From Arthrobacter citreus (GTDB lineage Bacteria > Actinomycetota > Actinomycetes > Actinomycetales > Micrococcaceae), in assembly GCF_009192745.1 (NCBI RefSeq), contig NZ_VTFV01000003.1, positions 372,001 to 436,000 of the forward strand: a DNA stretch of 64,000 bases, given 5' to 3'. Below, piece by piece: positions 34,147 to 42,602 of this stretch; positions within the stretch are counted from its first letter, which is position 1, and each line of letters opens with the position of its first letter. Below the pieces are notes generated by a model. That model was not told where the DNA came from. It did not search any database and worked only from the letters and a program-made list of their open reading frames with translations. The position numbers and the translations under genes are program-made.

Positions 34147-35478
34147 CTAGCGTGCCTCCAGGATCGCTACGAGGCCCTGGCCGCCTGCAGCGCAGATCGA
34201 AATCAGTCCGCGTCCGGAGCCCTTCTCTGCGAGCATCTTGGCGAGGGAGGCAACAATGCGTCCGCCGGTTGCGGCGAAGGGGTGCCCCGCGGCCAGGGAG
34301 GAGCCGTTGACATTGAGCTTGCTCCGGTCAATGCTGCCCAGCGGCGCATCAAGTCCCAGGCGGGTGCGGCAGAACTCATCGTCCTCCCAGGCCGCGAGGG
34401 TGCTCAGGACCGTGCCGGCGAACGCTTCATGGATCTCGAAGAAATCGAAGTCGGCGAAGGTCAGTCCGTTGCGGGCCAGCAGGCGCGGCACGGCGAAAGC
34501 GGGTGCCATCAGCAGGCCGTCCCGCCCGTGGACGAAGTCAACGGCACCGGCTTCGGCGTCGACGATGTTCGCCAGCATGGGCAGGTCGTTTGCCCGGGCG
34601 TAGTCCTCGGAACCGAGCAGGACCACGGATGCTCCGTCGGTGAGCGGCGTGGAGTTGCCGGCCGTCATGGTGGCTTCGTCGCCCAGGGACCGGCCGAAGA
34701 CAGGCTTGAGCTTTGCCAGCTTCTCCAGGGAAGTGTCCGCGCGGAGGTTCGAGTCCCGGGACAGGCCGCGGTAGGGAGTGATCAGGTCATCGAAGAATCC
34801 CCGGTCGTAGGCCGCAGCCAGGTTGCGGTGGCTGTTGTAGGCCAGCTCATCCTGGCTCTCCCGAGTGATTTTCCACTGCGCGGTGGTCAGCGCCTGGTGC
34901 TCTCCCATCGAGAGGCCGGTGCGTGGTTCGCCCGTAGTGGGCGCGTTCGGCGCCAGGTCCCGGGGGCGGATCTTCGCGATGGCTGCGAGCTTCTGCTTGG
35001 TGGTCTTGGCCCGGGAGAGGTCCAGCAGTGCCCGGCGAAGTCCTTCGCTGACTGCGATCGGTGCGTCGGAGGCGGAGTCGACGCCGCCGGCAATCGCCGA
35101 GTCGAGCTGTCCGAGCTTGATCTTGTTGGCCAGCGAGACCACGGTTTCGAGTCCGGTGGCGCAGGCCTGCTGGACGTCATAGGCGGGGGTTTCCGGCGAC
35201 AGTGCCGAACCGAGAACAGCTTCCCGGGTGAGGTTGAAATCGCGGGAGTGCTTCAGGACGGCGCCGGCAGCAACGGTGCCGATCCTCTCGTCCTGGAGGC
35301 CAAACCGGGCTACCAGCCCGTCCAGGGCGGCGGTCAGCATGTCCTGGTTGGAGCTGTGGGCGTAGGCACCGCCGGAGCGCGCGAAGGGAATGCGGTTGCC
35401 GCCAATTACGACGGCGTTGCGGACGGCAGGTCCGGTGCCGGGGGCGGGTGCCGGCGCGGACGTGGATGATGCAGCCAT
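34147..35478 (-). CDS. fadA2: Acetyl-CoA acyltransferase (thiolase), FadA2-like
   Basis: 443 residues. Cleaves 3-oxoacyl-CoA with CoA in beta-oxidation, or condenses acyl-CoAs in reverse. The acyl-accepting Cys106 lies in VQQACATGLET; GHPFAATGGR near the C-terminus provides the His, and CAAGGQG the second Cys. AAGGAG precedes the ATG. It is first in the thiolase-reductase-hydratase operon and divergent from the tetR gene, with the shared promoter in 73 bases. Confidence 0.94.
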   Translation of the reverse strand: MAASSTSAPAPAPGTGPAVRNAVVIGGNRIPFARSGGAYAHSSNQDMLTAALDGLVARFGLQDERIGTVAAGAVLKHSRDFNLTREAVLGSALSPETPAYDVQQACATGLETVVSLANKIKLGQLDSAIAGGVDSASDAPIAVSEGLRRALLDLSRAKTTKQKLAAIAKIRPRDLAPNAPTTGEPRTGLSMGEHQALTTAQWKITRESQDELAYNSHRNLAAAYDRGFFDDLITPYRGLSRDSNLRADTSLEKLAKLKPVFGRSLGDEATMTAGNSTPLTDGASVVLLGSEDYARANDLPMLANIVDAEAGAVDFVHGRDGLLMAPAFAVPRLLARNGLTFADFDFFEIHEAFAGTVLSTLAAWEDDEFCRTRLGLDAPLGSIDRSKLNVNGSSLAAGHPFAATGGRIVASLAKMLAEKGSGRGLISICAAGGQGLVAILEAR

Positions 35479-35514
35479 TCGTCAGTCTCCTTGGGGGGTC
35501 GTGGTGTGACGAGA

Positions 35515-35525
35515 GTTACTGTAAC
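35515..35525. promoter_or_regulatory. Probable operator of the TetR regulator
   Basis: GTTAC-T-GTAAC, a perfect 11-base palindrome in the 73-base divergent spacer. It overlaps the position expected for the -35 of tetR (17 bases before TACGCT) and lies about 37 bases before the thiolase start. This suits autorepression plus control of the catabolic genes. Confidence 0.6.
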
Positions 35526-35538
35526 CCACCGTACCTGA

Positions 35539-35544
35539 TACGCT
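35539..35544 (+). promoter_or_regulatory. -10 box before the tetR gene
   Basis: TACGCT, seven-base spacer, GTG at 35552; no ribosome site. Probable leaderless transcript that runs on into the oxidase gene. Confidence 0.5.
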
Positions 35545-35551
35545 GGGTATC

Positions 35552-36307
35552 GTGAACACCGCAGTGAAACAAGACACACCTTCCCAGGACGGCCGCTCCG
35601 TCCGCTGGGAAGCGCACCGCACCGAGCGCCGCACGGCCCTGATCCGGGCTGCCCGCCGGGCCGTGCACACCCTGGGCGCCCAGGCCTCCATGGAGGAGAT
35701 CGCTGCCTCCTCCGGAACCTCCAAGTCCGTGTATTACCGGTACTTCGGAGACAAATCCGGGCTGCAGCAGGCCATGGGAGAAGTGGTCATCAACCAGATG
35801 CAGGACAAGATCCTCGCGGCCGGACGCAGTGCCGATTCACCGCGTTCGGGCCTGCGCGCCATGGTCTCCGCGTACCTGCAGATGGCGCAGACCTCCCCCA
35901 ACGTGTACGCGTTCGTTACCGGCTCCGCAGCCGGAGAAGCGCCGGGAACCAGCGAACCCGGCGTCGCCGTCGCGCTTTCACACTTCTTCGCCAACATCAG
36001 CAAGATGATGGACCACGCCGTGCAGGCGTACATGGAAGGGCATGATTCCGGCTCGATGACCCAGGCCGCAGCCGGTTTCTGGCCCATAGCCGCTCTCGGC
36101 ATGGTTCGGGCAGCCGGAGAGCGGTGGCTTGCCACGCCCGAGCCCGACCGTCCCACGGAAGCCGAAATGACGGACCAGCTGACTGCATGGCTGTTCGACG
36201 GAATCGGCTGGGACACCCCCGCCCGCAACACCACCGATGCTTCTGAACCCACCACTGCGCATGGCAGCCGCGGGGATTCCTCCGCAGCGCCGAACGCCGA
36301 CCAGTAA
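35552..36307 (+). CDS. TetR-family regulator of the beta-oxidation cluster
   Basis: 251 residues. The N-terminal helix-turn-helix (about 27-72) contains MEEIAASSGTSKSVYYRYFGDKSGL, a textbook TetR DNA-recognition segment. The C-terminal domain is helical and probably binds an acyl-CoA ligand; the last 30 residues are disordered. It lies nine bases upstream of the oxidase gene and divergent from the thiolase operon, so it likely represses both until fatty acyl-CoA appears. Start GTG at 35552. Confidence 0.88.
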   Translation: MNTAVKQDTPSQDGRSVRWEAHRTERRTALIRAARRAVHTLGAQASMEEIAASSGTSKSVYYRYFGDKSGLQQAMGEVVINQMQDKILAAGRSADSPRSGLRAMVSAYLQMAQTSPNVYAFVTGSAAGEAPGTSEPGVAVALSHFFANISKMMDHAVQAYMEGHDSGSMTQAAAGFWPIAALGMVRAAGERWLATPEPDRPTEAEMTDQLTAWLFDGIGWDTPARNTTDASEPTTAHGSRGDSSAAPNADQ

Positions 36308-36316
36308 GGACACGCA

Positions 36317-38413
36317 ATGACGCAATCAGTCTCTACCCCGCAGCGCCAGCTTCCCCCCAGCACCGTCATCCGCGAAGACGACTCGGCGACGGTCAACGTC
36401 GAGGAACTCGGCCGTGCCCTGCTGGGCAAGTGGCAGGATATTCGGCTCCAGGCCCGAAAGCTCGCCGGCACCGACGCGCTGCACACCCCGGCCGGCCTGA
36501 CCCACACGGAGCACCGGCTGCGGGTTATGGATCAGCTGAAGATCCTGGTGGACGCCGATGCCGTCCACCGCGCCTTCCCGGCCTACGTTGGCGGACAGGA
36601 CAACCACGGCGGGAACATCGCCGGGTTCGAGGAACTGGTTGTGGCCGATCCTTCCCTGCAGATCAAGGCCGGCGTCCAGTGGGGCCTCTTCGGCTCCGCA
36701 GTCCTGCACCTGGGCAACCGCGAACACCATGAGAAGTGGCTGCCGGGCATCATGAGCCTTGAAATCCCCGGCTGCTTCGCGATGACCGAAACCGGCCACG
36801 GTTCGGATGTCTCCAGTATTGCCACCACCGCCGAATACGACGAGGCGGCACAGGAGTTCATCATCAACACTCCGTTCCGTGCTGCGTGGAAGGACTACAT
36901 CGGCAACGCGGCCGTGAACGGCAAGGCTGCCGTTGTCTTTGCACACCTGATTACCAAGGGCGTGGACCACGGCGTGCACGCCTTCTACGTTCCGCTGCGC
37001 GACGAGAACGGTTTCCTTCCCGGCGTCGGCGGTGAGGACGACGGCGTCAAGGGCGGGCTGAACGGAATCGACAACGGCCGGCTGCACTTCTCCAACGTCC
37101 GGATCCCGCGCACCAACCTTCTGAACCGCTACGGAGACGTTGCCGAAGACGGCACGTACACCTCTTCCATCGAGAGCCCGGGCCGGCGGTTCTTCACGAT
37201 GATCGGCACCCTGGTCCAGGGCCGGGTATCGCTGGACGGTGCTGCGGTTGCCGCCTCGAAGCTGGGCCTGAACATTGCCATCAAGTACGCCACTGAACGC
37301 CGCCAGTTCAACGGCGCCTCGGACACGGTCGAAGAGGTGCTGATGGATTACCAGCAGCACCAGCGGCGCCTGCTCCCCCTGCTTGCAACCACCTACGCGG
37401 CGTCCTTCGCGCACGACGAGCTGCTGGCCAAGTTCGACGACGTGTTCTCCGGAACCGATGACACCGACGAGAACCGCCAGGACCTTGAAACGCTCGCCGC
37501 TGCCCTGAAGTCGCTCTCCACCTGGCACGCGCTGGACACCCTGCAGGAATGCCGTGAGGCCACCGGCGGTGCCGGATTCCTGGCCGAAAACCGGCTCACC
37601 GCGCTGCGCTCGGACCTGGACATCTATGTCACCTTCGAAGGTGACAACACGGTGCTCCTCCAGCTGGTGGCCAAGCGGCTCCTGGCCGACTACGCCAAGG
37701 AGTTCCAGGGCGCGGACTTCGGCGTCCTGGCCCGCTACGTGGTGGGACAGGCCACCGAGCGCACCTTCCACCGCACGGGCCTGCGCCAGATCGTGCAGAC
37801 CGTAGCGGACACCGGATCCGAGAAGAAGTCCGCTATTGCCCTGCGTGATCCCCGCACCCAGCACGACCTGCTGGCAGACCGGGTGGCCACGATGGTCGCC
37901 GAGGTTGCCGGCGAGCTGCAGAAGGCACGCAAGCTCCCGAAGGCCGAAGCAGCGGCAGTATTCAACCGGAACCAGCACGATCTCATCGAAGCCGCGCGGG
38001 CGCACGCCGAGCTGCTGCAGTGGGAGGCCTTCACCCGCGGGCTGGAGCGCATCGAGGACGAAGGCACCCGCCAGGTGGTCACGTGGCTGCGCGACCTCTT
38101 TGGCCTGGGCCTGATCGAAAAGAACCTGGCCTGGTACCTGATGCACGGCCGGCTTTCCTCGCAGCGCGCCCGCACGCTTGGTGAGTACGTCAACCGCCTG
38201 CTCGCCAAGATCCGGCCGCATGCCATGGACTTGGTCAATGCCTTCGGCTACGGCCCGGAGCACCTCCGCGCCGCCGTCGCCACTGGAGCCGAAAAGCAGC
38301 GCCAGGATGAATCAATGGAGTACCAGCGCCTGCTGCGGGCCTCAGGGGCCGCTCCGGTGGATGAGAAAATCCTGATCCAGCGCCGGAAGCAGGCGGCCAT
38401 GGGCAAGCGGTAA
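36317..38413 (+). CDS. Acyl-CoA oxidase-like flavoenzyme
   Basis: 698 residues, much longer than ordinary acyl-CoA dehydrogenases (about 380-400) and matching peroxisomal acyl-CoA oxidases. The middle domain has CFAMTETGHGSDVSSI and FHFSNVRIPR-type sequence; DYQQHQRRLLPLLATTYA and ATGGAGFLAENRL are typical, and VTFEGDNTVLLQL (Glu441) matches the catalytic glutamate motif of the oxidases. A long helical C-terminal domain follows. It makes 2-enoyl-CoA, with oxygen or an electron-transfer partner as acceptor; which one is not decided by sequence alone. AAGGAC precedes the ATG. Confidence 0.85.
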   Translation: MTQSVSTPQRQLPPSTVIREDDSATVNVEELGRALLGKWQDIRLQARKLAGTDALHTPAGLTHTEHRLRVMDQLKILVDADAVHRAFPAYVGGQDNHGGNIAGFEELVVADPSLQIKAGVQWGLFGSAVLHLGNREHHEKWLPGIMSLEIPGCFAMTETGHGSDVSSIATTAEYDEAAQEFIINTPFRAAWKDYIGNAAVNGKAAVVFAHLITKGVDHGVHAFYVPLRDENGFLPGVGGEDDGVKGGLNGIDNGRLHFSNVRIPRTNLLNRYGDVAEDGTYTSSIESPGRRFFTMIGTLVQGRVSLDGAAVAASKLGLNIAIKYATERRQFNGASDTVEEVLMDYQQHQRRLLPLLATTYAASFAHDELLAKFDDVFSGTDDTDENRQDLETLAAALKSLSTWHALDTLQECREATGGAGFLAENRLTALRSDLDIYVTFEGDNTVLLQLVAKRLLADYAKEFQGADFGVLARYVVGQATERTFHRTGLRQIVQTVADTGSEKKSAIALRDPRTQHDLLADRVATMVAEVAGELQKARKLPKAEAAAVFNRNQHDLIEAARAHAELLQWEAFTRGLERIEDEGTRQVVTWLRDLFGLGLIEKNLAWYLMHGRLSSQRARTLGEYVNRLLAKIRPHAMDLVNAFGYGPEHLRAAVATGAEKQRQDESMEYQRLLRASGAAPVDEKILIQRRKQAAMGKR

Positions 38414-38439
38414 CGCCCGGCCGAACCCGTCTTACCCGG

Positions 38440-38479
38440 AAGGGGCCCGGCACCGGTTAACCCCGGTGCCGGGCCCCTT
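38440..38479. terminator. Bidirectional terminator between the oxidase and glgM genes
   Basis: A perfect 17-bp stem (38440-38456 with 38463-38479) beginning AAGGGGCC and ending GGCCCCTT. It lies between two convergent stops. Confidence 0.85.
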
Positions 38480-38496
38480 CGCCGTGTTTGGATGAG

Positions 38497-39693
38497 CTAG
38501 GGAAGGACCGAGCGGTACACCTGCAGCGTCGCTTCGGCAATCGCGTCCCAGGAGAAATGGTCCGCGGCGCGGTGCCTGCCTGCCGCTCCCATTTCCCGTG
38601 CCCGGTGCGGGTCGGTGACGAGTACGGTCAGGGCGGCGGCGAAGTCGCGGACGAATCTCTCCGGATCCAGCGGAGTGCCTGTGCCGTCCTGCACCTGCTC
38701 GATGGGCACCAGAAGGCCGGTAACGCCGTCGTCCACCACTTCCGGAATGCCGCCGGTTGCGCTGGCCACCACGGCGGTGCCGCAGGCCATCGCTTCCAGG
38801 TTCACGATGCCCAGGGGCTCGTAGATGGACGGGCAGGCAAAGACAGTGGCGGAGCTGAGCACCTTGATCAGCTCCGTGCGCGGCAGCATACGTTCAATCA
38901 CGACGACGCCGTTGCGTGAGCTTCTTAGCTCGCCGATCAGTGCGGTGGTCTCGGCAGCGAGTTCCGGGGTGTCCGCTGCGCCGAGGCAGAGGACCAGCTG
39001 GACCTCCGGCGGCAGCAGCGCCGCGGCCCGGAGCAGGTACGGGACGCCCTTTTGCCGGGTATTGCGTCCAACGAAAACCACCGACGGTGCGTCCGGATCG
39101 ATGCCCAGCGCCCGCAGGCCGTTCGGATCCTCGTCCGGGTGCCAGGTCTCGGTGTCGATTCCGTTGTGGACTACCCGGACCTTGCCGGGCGTGACCTCCG
39201 GGTAGGCGCGCAGGATGTCCTTCCGCATCCCCTCGGACACGGCGATGATGGCCGAGGCGGCGTGGTAGGCCGTCTTCTCCACCCAGGAGGAGAGCGCGTA
39301 TCCCCCGCCCAGCTGCTCGGACTTCCACGGCCGCAGCGGCTCGAGGCTGTGGGCGCTGAGGACGTGGGGAACGCCGTACAGCAGGGACCCAAGATGACCC
39401 GCCATGTTGGCGTACCAGGTGTGTGAGTGGATCAGGTCCGTACCTTCCAGCCCCTGGAGCATGTCCAGGTCCGTGCCAAGGGTCTGCACGGCAGGATTGG
39501 CGCCTCCCAGTTCGGCAGGAACCGGGTAAGCCTGCACCCTGGCGCCGTGGTAATCAGCCTCCCGCGGTGCACCAAAGCAGTGAACGCGCAGGTCAGCACG
39601 GCTGGCCAGCACACGGCTCAGTTCTGCGACGTGCACTCCGGCTCCGCCGTAGATCTCAGGGGGGAATTCCTTGGAAACGATATCTACTCGCAC
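38497..39693 (-). CDS. glgM: GlgM-type ADP-glucose glycosyltransferase (maltose-1-phosphate/glycogen synthase)
   Basis: 398 residues with two GT-B Rossmann domains. IVSKEFPPEIYGGAGVHV opens the N-domain; VFVGRNTRQKGVPYLL and PSIYEPLGIVNLEAMACGTAVVAS hold the Lys and the EX7E nucleotide-sugar motif. The size (about 390) matches GT4 GlgM of M. tuberculosis (Rv1212c), which makes maltose-1-phosphate from ADP-glucose, rather than the roughly 480-residue GT5 glycogen synthases. GTG at 39693 follows TACGTT by six bases. Divergent from glgC, which makes its donor. Confidence 0.9.
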   Translation of the reverse strand: MRVDIVSKEFPPEIYGGAGVHVAELSRVLASRADLRVHCFGAPREADYHGARVQAYPVPAELGGANPAVQTLGTDLDMLQGLEGTDLIHSHTWYANMAGHLGSLLYGVPHVLSAHSLEPLRPWKSEQLGGGYALSSWVEKTAYHAASAIIAVSEGMRKDILRAYPEVTPGKVRVVHNGIDTETWHPDEDPNGLRALGIDPDAPSVVFVGRNTRQKGVPYLLRAAALLPPEVQLVLCLGAADTPELAAETTALIGELRSSRNGVVVIERMLPRTELIKVLSSATVFACPSIYEPLGIVNLEAMACGTAVVASATGGIPEVVDDGVTGLLVPIEQVQDGTGTPLDPERFVRDFAAALTVLVTDPHRAREMGAAGRHRAADHFSWDAIAEATLQVYRSVLP

Positions 39694-39699
39694 TTGATC

Positions 39700-39705
39700 A
39701 ACGTA
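39700..39705 (-). promoter_or_regulatory. -10 box of a probable leaderless glgM transcript
   Basis: Minus-strand TACGTT, six-base spacer, GTG at 39693; no ribosome site. Confidence 0.5.
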
Positions 39706-39808
39706 GTGCACATCACGCGCAGTGATCTAGTGTGTTGGTCAGCACGCTTCCCAGTCAGGCACGGCTTAACAGATTTCCCGTATACCGGGAGCAGTCAGGA
39801 GCAGACAC

Positions 39809-41053
39809 ATGGCACCGAAGAAAGTCCTGTCCGTCGTCCTCGCCGGCGGCGAGGGTAAGCGGCTGATGCCGCTGACCGCTGACCGGGCCAAACCAGCGGT
39901 GCCATTCGCCGGCAAGTACCGGTTGATCGACTTTGCCCTGTCCAACCTGGTCAACTCCGGCTACCTGCAGATCGTGGTGCTGACCCAGTACAAGTCGCAC
40001 AGCCTGGACCGCCACATCTCCGAAACGTGGCGCCTGTCCACCCAGCTGCAGAACTACGTCGCCTCCGTGCCGGCGCAGCAGCGGGTAGGCAAAAGCTGGT
40101 TCCTGGGCAGCGCCAACGCCCTGTACCAGTCGATGAACCTGATCGACGACGCAAGGCCGGACATCGTCGTCGTCATTGGCGCGGACCACGTCTACCGGAT
40201 GGATTTCTCGCAGATGGTGGAGGCGCACATAGCCTCCGGGGCGCCGTGCAGCGTTGCCGCGGTCCGGCAGCCGCTGGCCATGGCGGACCAGTTCGGCGTC
40301 ATCGAAACCGATCCCGGAGACCCGGGCCGGATCGCCGCCTTCGTTGAAAAGCCGTCGAGCACGCCCGGACTGCCTGATGATCCCGGCAGCTTCCTCGCCT
40401 CCATGGGCAACTATGTCTTTACGACCGACGCCCTGGTGGAGGCTTTGCGGATAGATGCCGAACGCCTGATCACCAAGCACGACATGGGCGGGGACATCAT
40501 TCCCTGGTTCGTGGAACGAGGTGAAGCGAACGTCTACGACTTCACCGAGAACATCATTCCCGGCGCTACTGAGCGTGACCAGCGGTACTGGCGGGACGTA
40601 GGCACCCTGGACTCCTACTACGACGCGCACATGGACCTCATTTCGCCGGTGCCGTCCTTCAACCTCTACAACCTGCAGTGGCCTATCTACACCCGGCAGA
40701 GCACCTCCCCGCCGGCCAAATTCGTTCGGGATTCAACTGCCGCGCCCGGCACGGCAGTGGACTCAATCGTCGCCAACGGGGCCGTGATCTCCGGCGGGAC
40801 GGTCAGCGGTTCGGTACTTGGCCACGACGTCTACGTTGACGCCGGCTCCACGGTCAGTGACAGCGTGATCATGGACGGTGTGAGGATTGGCGAGGGCGCA
40901 GTCGTCAAGCGTGCAATCGTGGACAAGTTCGTCCAGATTCCGCCGGGCGCAACCGTCGGGGTGGACCGAGACCTTGACCTGGCGCGCGGCTACACGGTGA
41001 CGGCGTCGGGGCTGACGGTGCTGAGCAAGGGACAGACGGTACGGGTGGAGTGA
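39809..41053 (+). CDS. glgC: Glucose-1-phosphate adenylyltransferase GlgC
   Basis: 414 residues. Makes ADP-glucose from ATP and glucose-1-phosphate, the committed step to glycogen and maltose-1-phosphate. [33 protein letters not shown] holds the nucleotide and activator-binding Arg/Lys residues; [11 protein letters not shown] is the substrate loop; [18 protein letters not shown] the sugar-phosphate site. The C-terminal left-handed beta-helix runs from about 285. CAGGAGC precedes the ATG. The 115-base spacer with divergent glgM carries both promoters. Confidence 0.96.
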   Translation: MAPKKVLSVVLAGGEGKRLMPLTADRAKPAVPFAGKYRLIDFALSNLVNSGYLQIVVLTQYKSHSLDRHISETWRLSTQLQNYVASVPAQQRVGKSWFLGSANALYQSMNLIDDARPDIVVVIGADHVYRMDFSQMVEAHIASGAPCSVAAVRQPLAMADQFGVIETDPGDPGRIAAFVEKPSSTPGLPDDPGSFLASMGNYVFTTDALVEALRIDAERLITKHDMGGDIIPWFVERGEANVYDFTENIIPGATERDQRYWRDVGTLDSYYDAHMDLISPVPSFNLYNLQWPIYTRQSTSPPAKFVRDSTAAPGTAVDSIVANGAVISGGTVSGSVLGHDVYVDAGSTVSDSVIMDGVRIGEGAVVKRAIVDKFVQIPPGATVGVDRDLDLARGYTVTASGLTVLSKGQTVRVE

Positions 41054-41060
41054 CCAGCAC

Positions 41061-41076
41061 CGCCCGATAACGGGCG
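41061..41076 (+). terminator. Short hairpin after glgC
   Basis: CGCCCG-ATAA-CGGGCG lies eight bases after the stop. The stem is only six bp and no T-run follows, so this is a weak terminator. Confidence 0.4.
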
Positions 41077-41162
41077 CGGGGCGGGTTAGCGGTAAGGTCG
41101 AGGTGCACCAGTTTGCCCTCCGCCGTGATACCCCCGGCGGACCCACCGCAGAAACGTGATCC

Positions 41163-42602
41163 ATGAGCAGCACAGACCTCAGCCCCGAAGACCTCAGCAC
41201 CTGCCTTCGGGTCCTCTCCACCATCCATGCCCTGGACGAAGACCATCCGGACCACGTGGCCGTCCGCCGTGCCACGGCGAAGATGTTCAAGGCAGTGAAG
41301 AAGCACCGCAAGGTGACCAAGCGCGAGGCCGTGGCCGAAGCGGACCGCGCCGTCGTGGCCCGGACCGCCACGGGGGCAGCTGACCGCATTGATGACGAGA
41401 CCCGGGGTGCGCAGCTGCGCAGCTCTGCGCACGGTCCTTCCGCAGGGACCCTGCTTAAGCCCCGAAACTGCTACATCTGCAAGCAGCCCTTCACCCTGGT
41501 GGATGCTTTCTACCACCAGCTGTGCCCCGAATGCGCTGCGTTCAGCCACGGCAAGCGAGATGCCAGGACGGACCTCACCGGCCGGCGTGCCCTGCTGACC
41601 GGAGGCCGCGCCAAGATCGGCATGTACATTGCCCTGCGCCTGCTGCGCGACGGCGCGCACACCACTATCACCACCCGCTTCCCCAAAGATGCCGCCCGCC
41701 GCTTCGCTGCGATGGAAGACTCCGCAGACTGGCTGCACCGGCTGAAGATCGTGGGAATCGACCTGCGTGATCCGGCGCAGGTTATCTCCCTCGCCGACGC
41801 GGTAGCCGCTGACGGCCCGCTGGACATCCTCATCAACAACGCGGCACAGACTGTGCGGCGCAGTTCCAACGCCTACCAGCCGCTGATGGACGCTGAGCTC
41901 GAAGCGCTGCCGTCGAATAAGCCGATGCCGGAACTGGTGACCTTCGGCAACACGTACAACGCCCACCCCACGGCGCTGGCCGGGTCGGTCGCTGAACATC
42001 CGGTGCTGGCAGGTGACGCCGTCACCTCCCTGGCCCTGACCGCCGGGTCGTCCTCCCTGGCCAAACTGGGCGACGGGACGGCGATCGACGCCGGCGGCCT
42101 GGTGCCGGACACTGCGCCGATCAACTCCTGGACCCAGGTGGTGGACCAGGTTGAGCCGCTGGAAATGCTCGAAGTGCAGCTGTGCAATGTGACGGCGCCG
42201 TTCCTGCTGGTCAACCGGCTGCGTCCGGCCATGGCGGCTTCCCCCGCCCGGCGCAAGTACATCGTGAACGTCTCCGCCATGGAGGGACAGTTCTCGCGGC
42301 GCTACAAGGGCCCGGGACACCCCCACACCAACATGGCCAAGGCGTCGCTCAACATGCTGACCCGCACGAGTGCCGGGGAAATGCTGGAAACTGACGGAAT
42401 CCTCATGACTGCGGTGGACACCGGCTGGATCACCGATGAGCGGCCGCACCCCACCAAGGTCCGGCTGGCCGAAGAGGGATTCCATGCCCCGCTGGACCTG
42501 GTGGACGGGGCCGCCCGCGTCTACGATCCGATCGTGATGGGTGAAGCCGGCGAGGACCTCCACGGGGTCTTCCTCAAGGATTACCGGCCCTCTGCCTGGT
42601 AG
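41163..42602 (+). CDS. SDR-fold protein with N-terminal Cys4 module and altered catalytic motifs
   Basis: 479 residues. An N-terminal helical region (1-95) is followed by a Cys4 zinc-ribbon-like module (C103-x2-C106, C121-x2-C124) and a Rossmann domain from about 140. The cofactor motif reads TGGRAKIG (146-153), with Lys in place of the middle Gly of TGxxxGxG. NNAA is intact (225-228), Ser371 is present, but the usual YxxxK position reads TNMAK (389-393), so the catalytic Tyr is absent; Tyr381 lies nearby. An insertion occupies about 235-320. I know of similar uncharacterised proteins in fungi and bacteria. Its 3' end overlaps the convergent ATPase gene by 29 bases. Confidence 0.82.
   Translation: MSSTDLSPEDLSTCLRVLSTIHALDEDHPDHVAVRRATAKMFKAVKKHRKVTKREAVAEADRAVVARTATGAADRIDDETRGAQLRSSAHGPSAGTLLKPRNCYICKQPFTLVDAFYHQLCPECAAFSHGKRDARTDLTGRRALLTGGRAKIGMYIALRLLRDGAHTTITTRFPKDAARRFAAMEDSADWLHRLKIVGIDLRDPAQVISLADAVAADGPLDILINNAAQTVRRSSNAYQPLMDAELEALPSNKPMPELVTFGNTYNAHPTALAGSVAEHPVLAGDAVTSLALTAGSSSLAKLGDGTAIDAGGLVPDTAPINSWTQVVDQVEPLEMLEVQLCNVTAPFLLVNRLRPAMAASPARRKYIVNVSAMEGQFSRRYKGPGHPHTNMAKASLNMLTRTSAGEMLETDGILMTAVDTGWITDERPHPTKVRLAEEGFHAPLDLVDGAARVYDPIVMGEAGEDLHGVFLKDYRPSAW

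Noticed and set aside
36326-38263. 645-codon minus-strand frame opposite the acyl-CoA oxidase gene
   Set aside because: It mirrors the codon periodicity of the real gene on the other strand and shows no recognisable motif.
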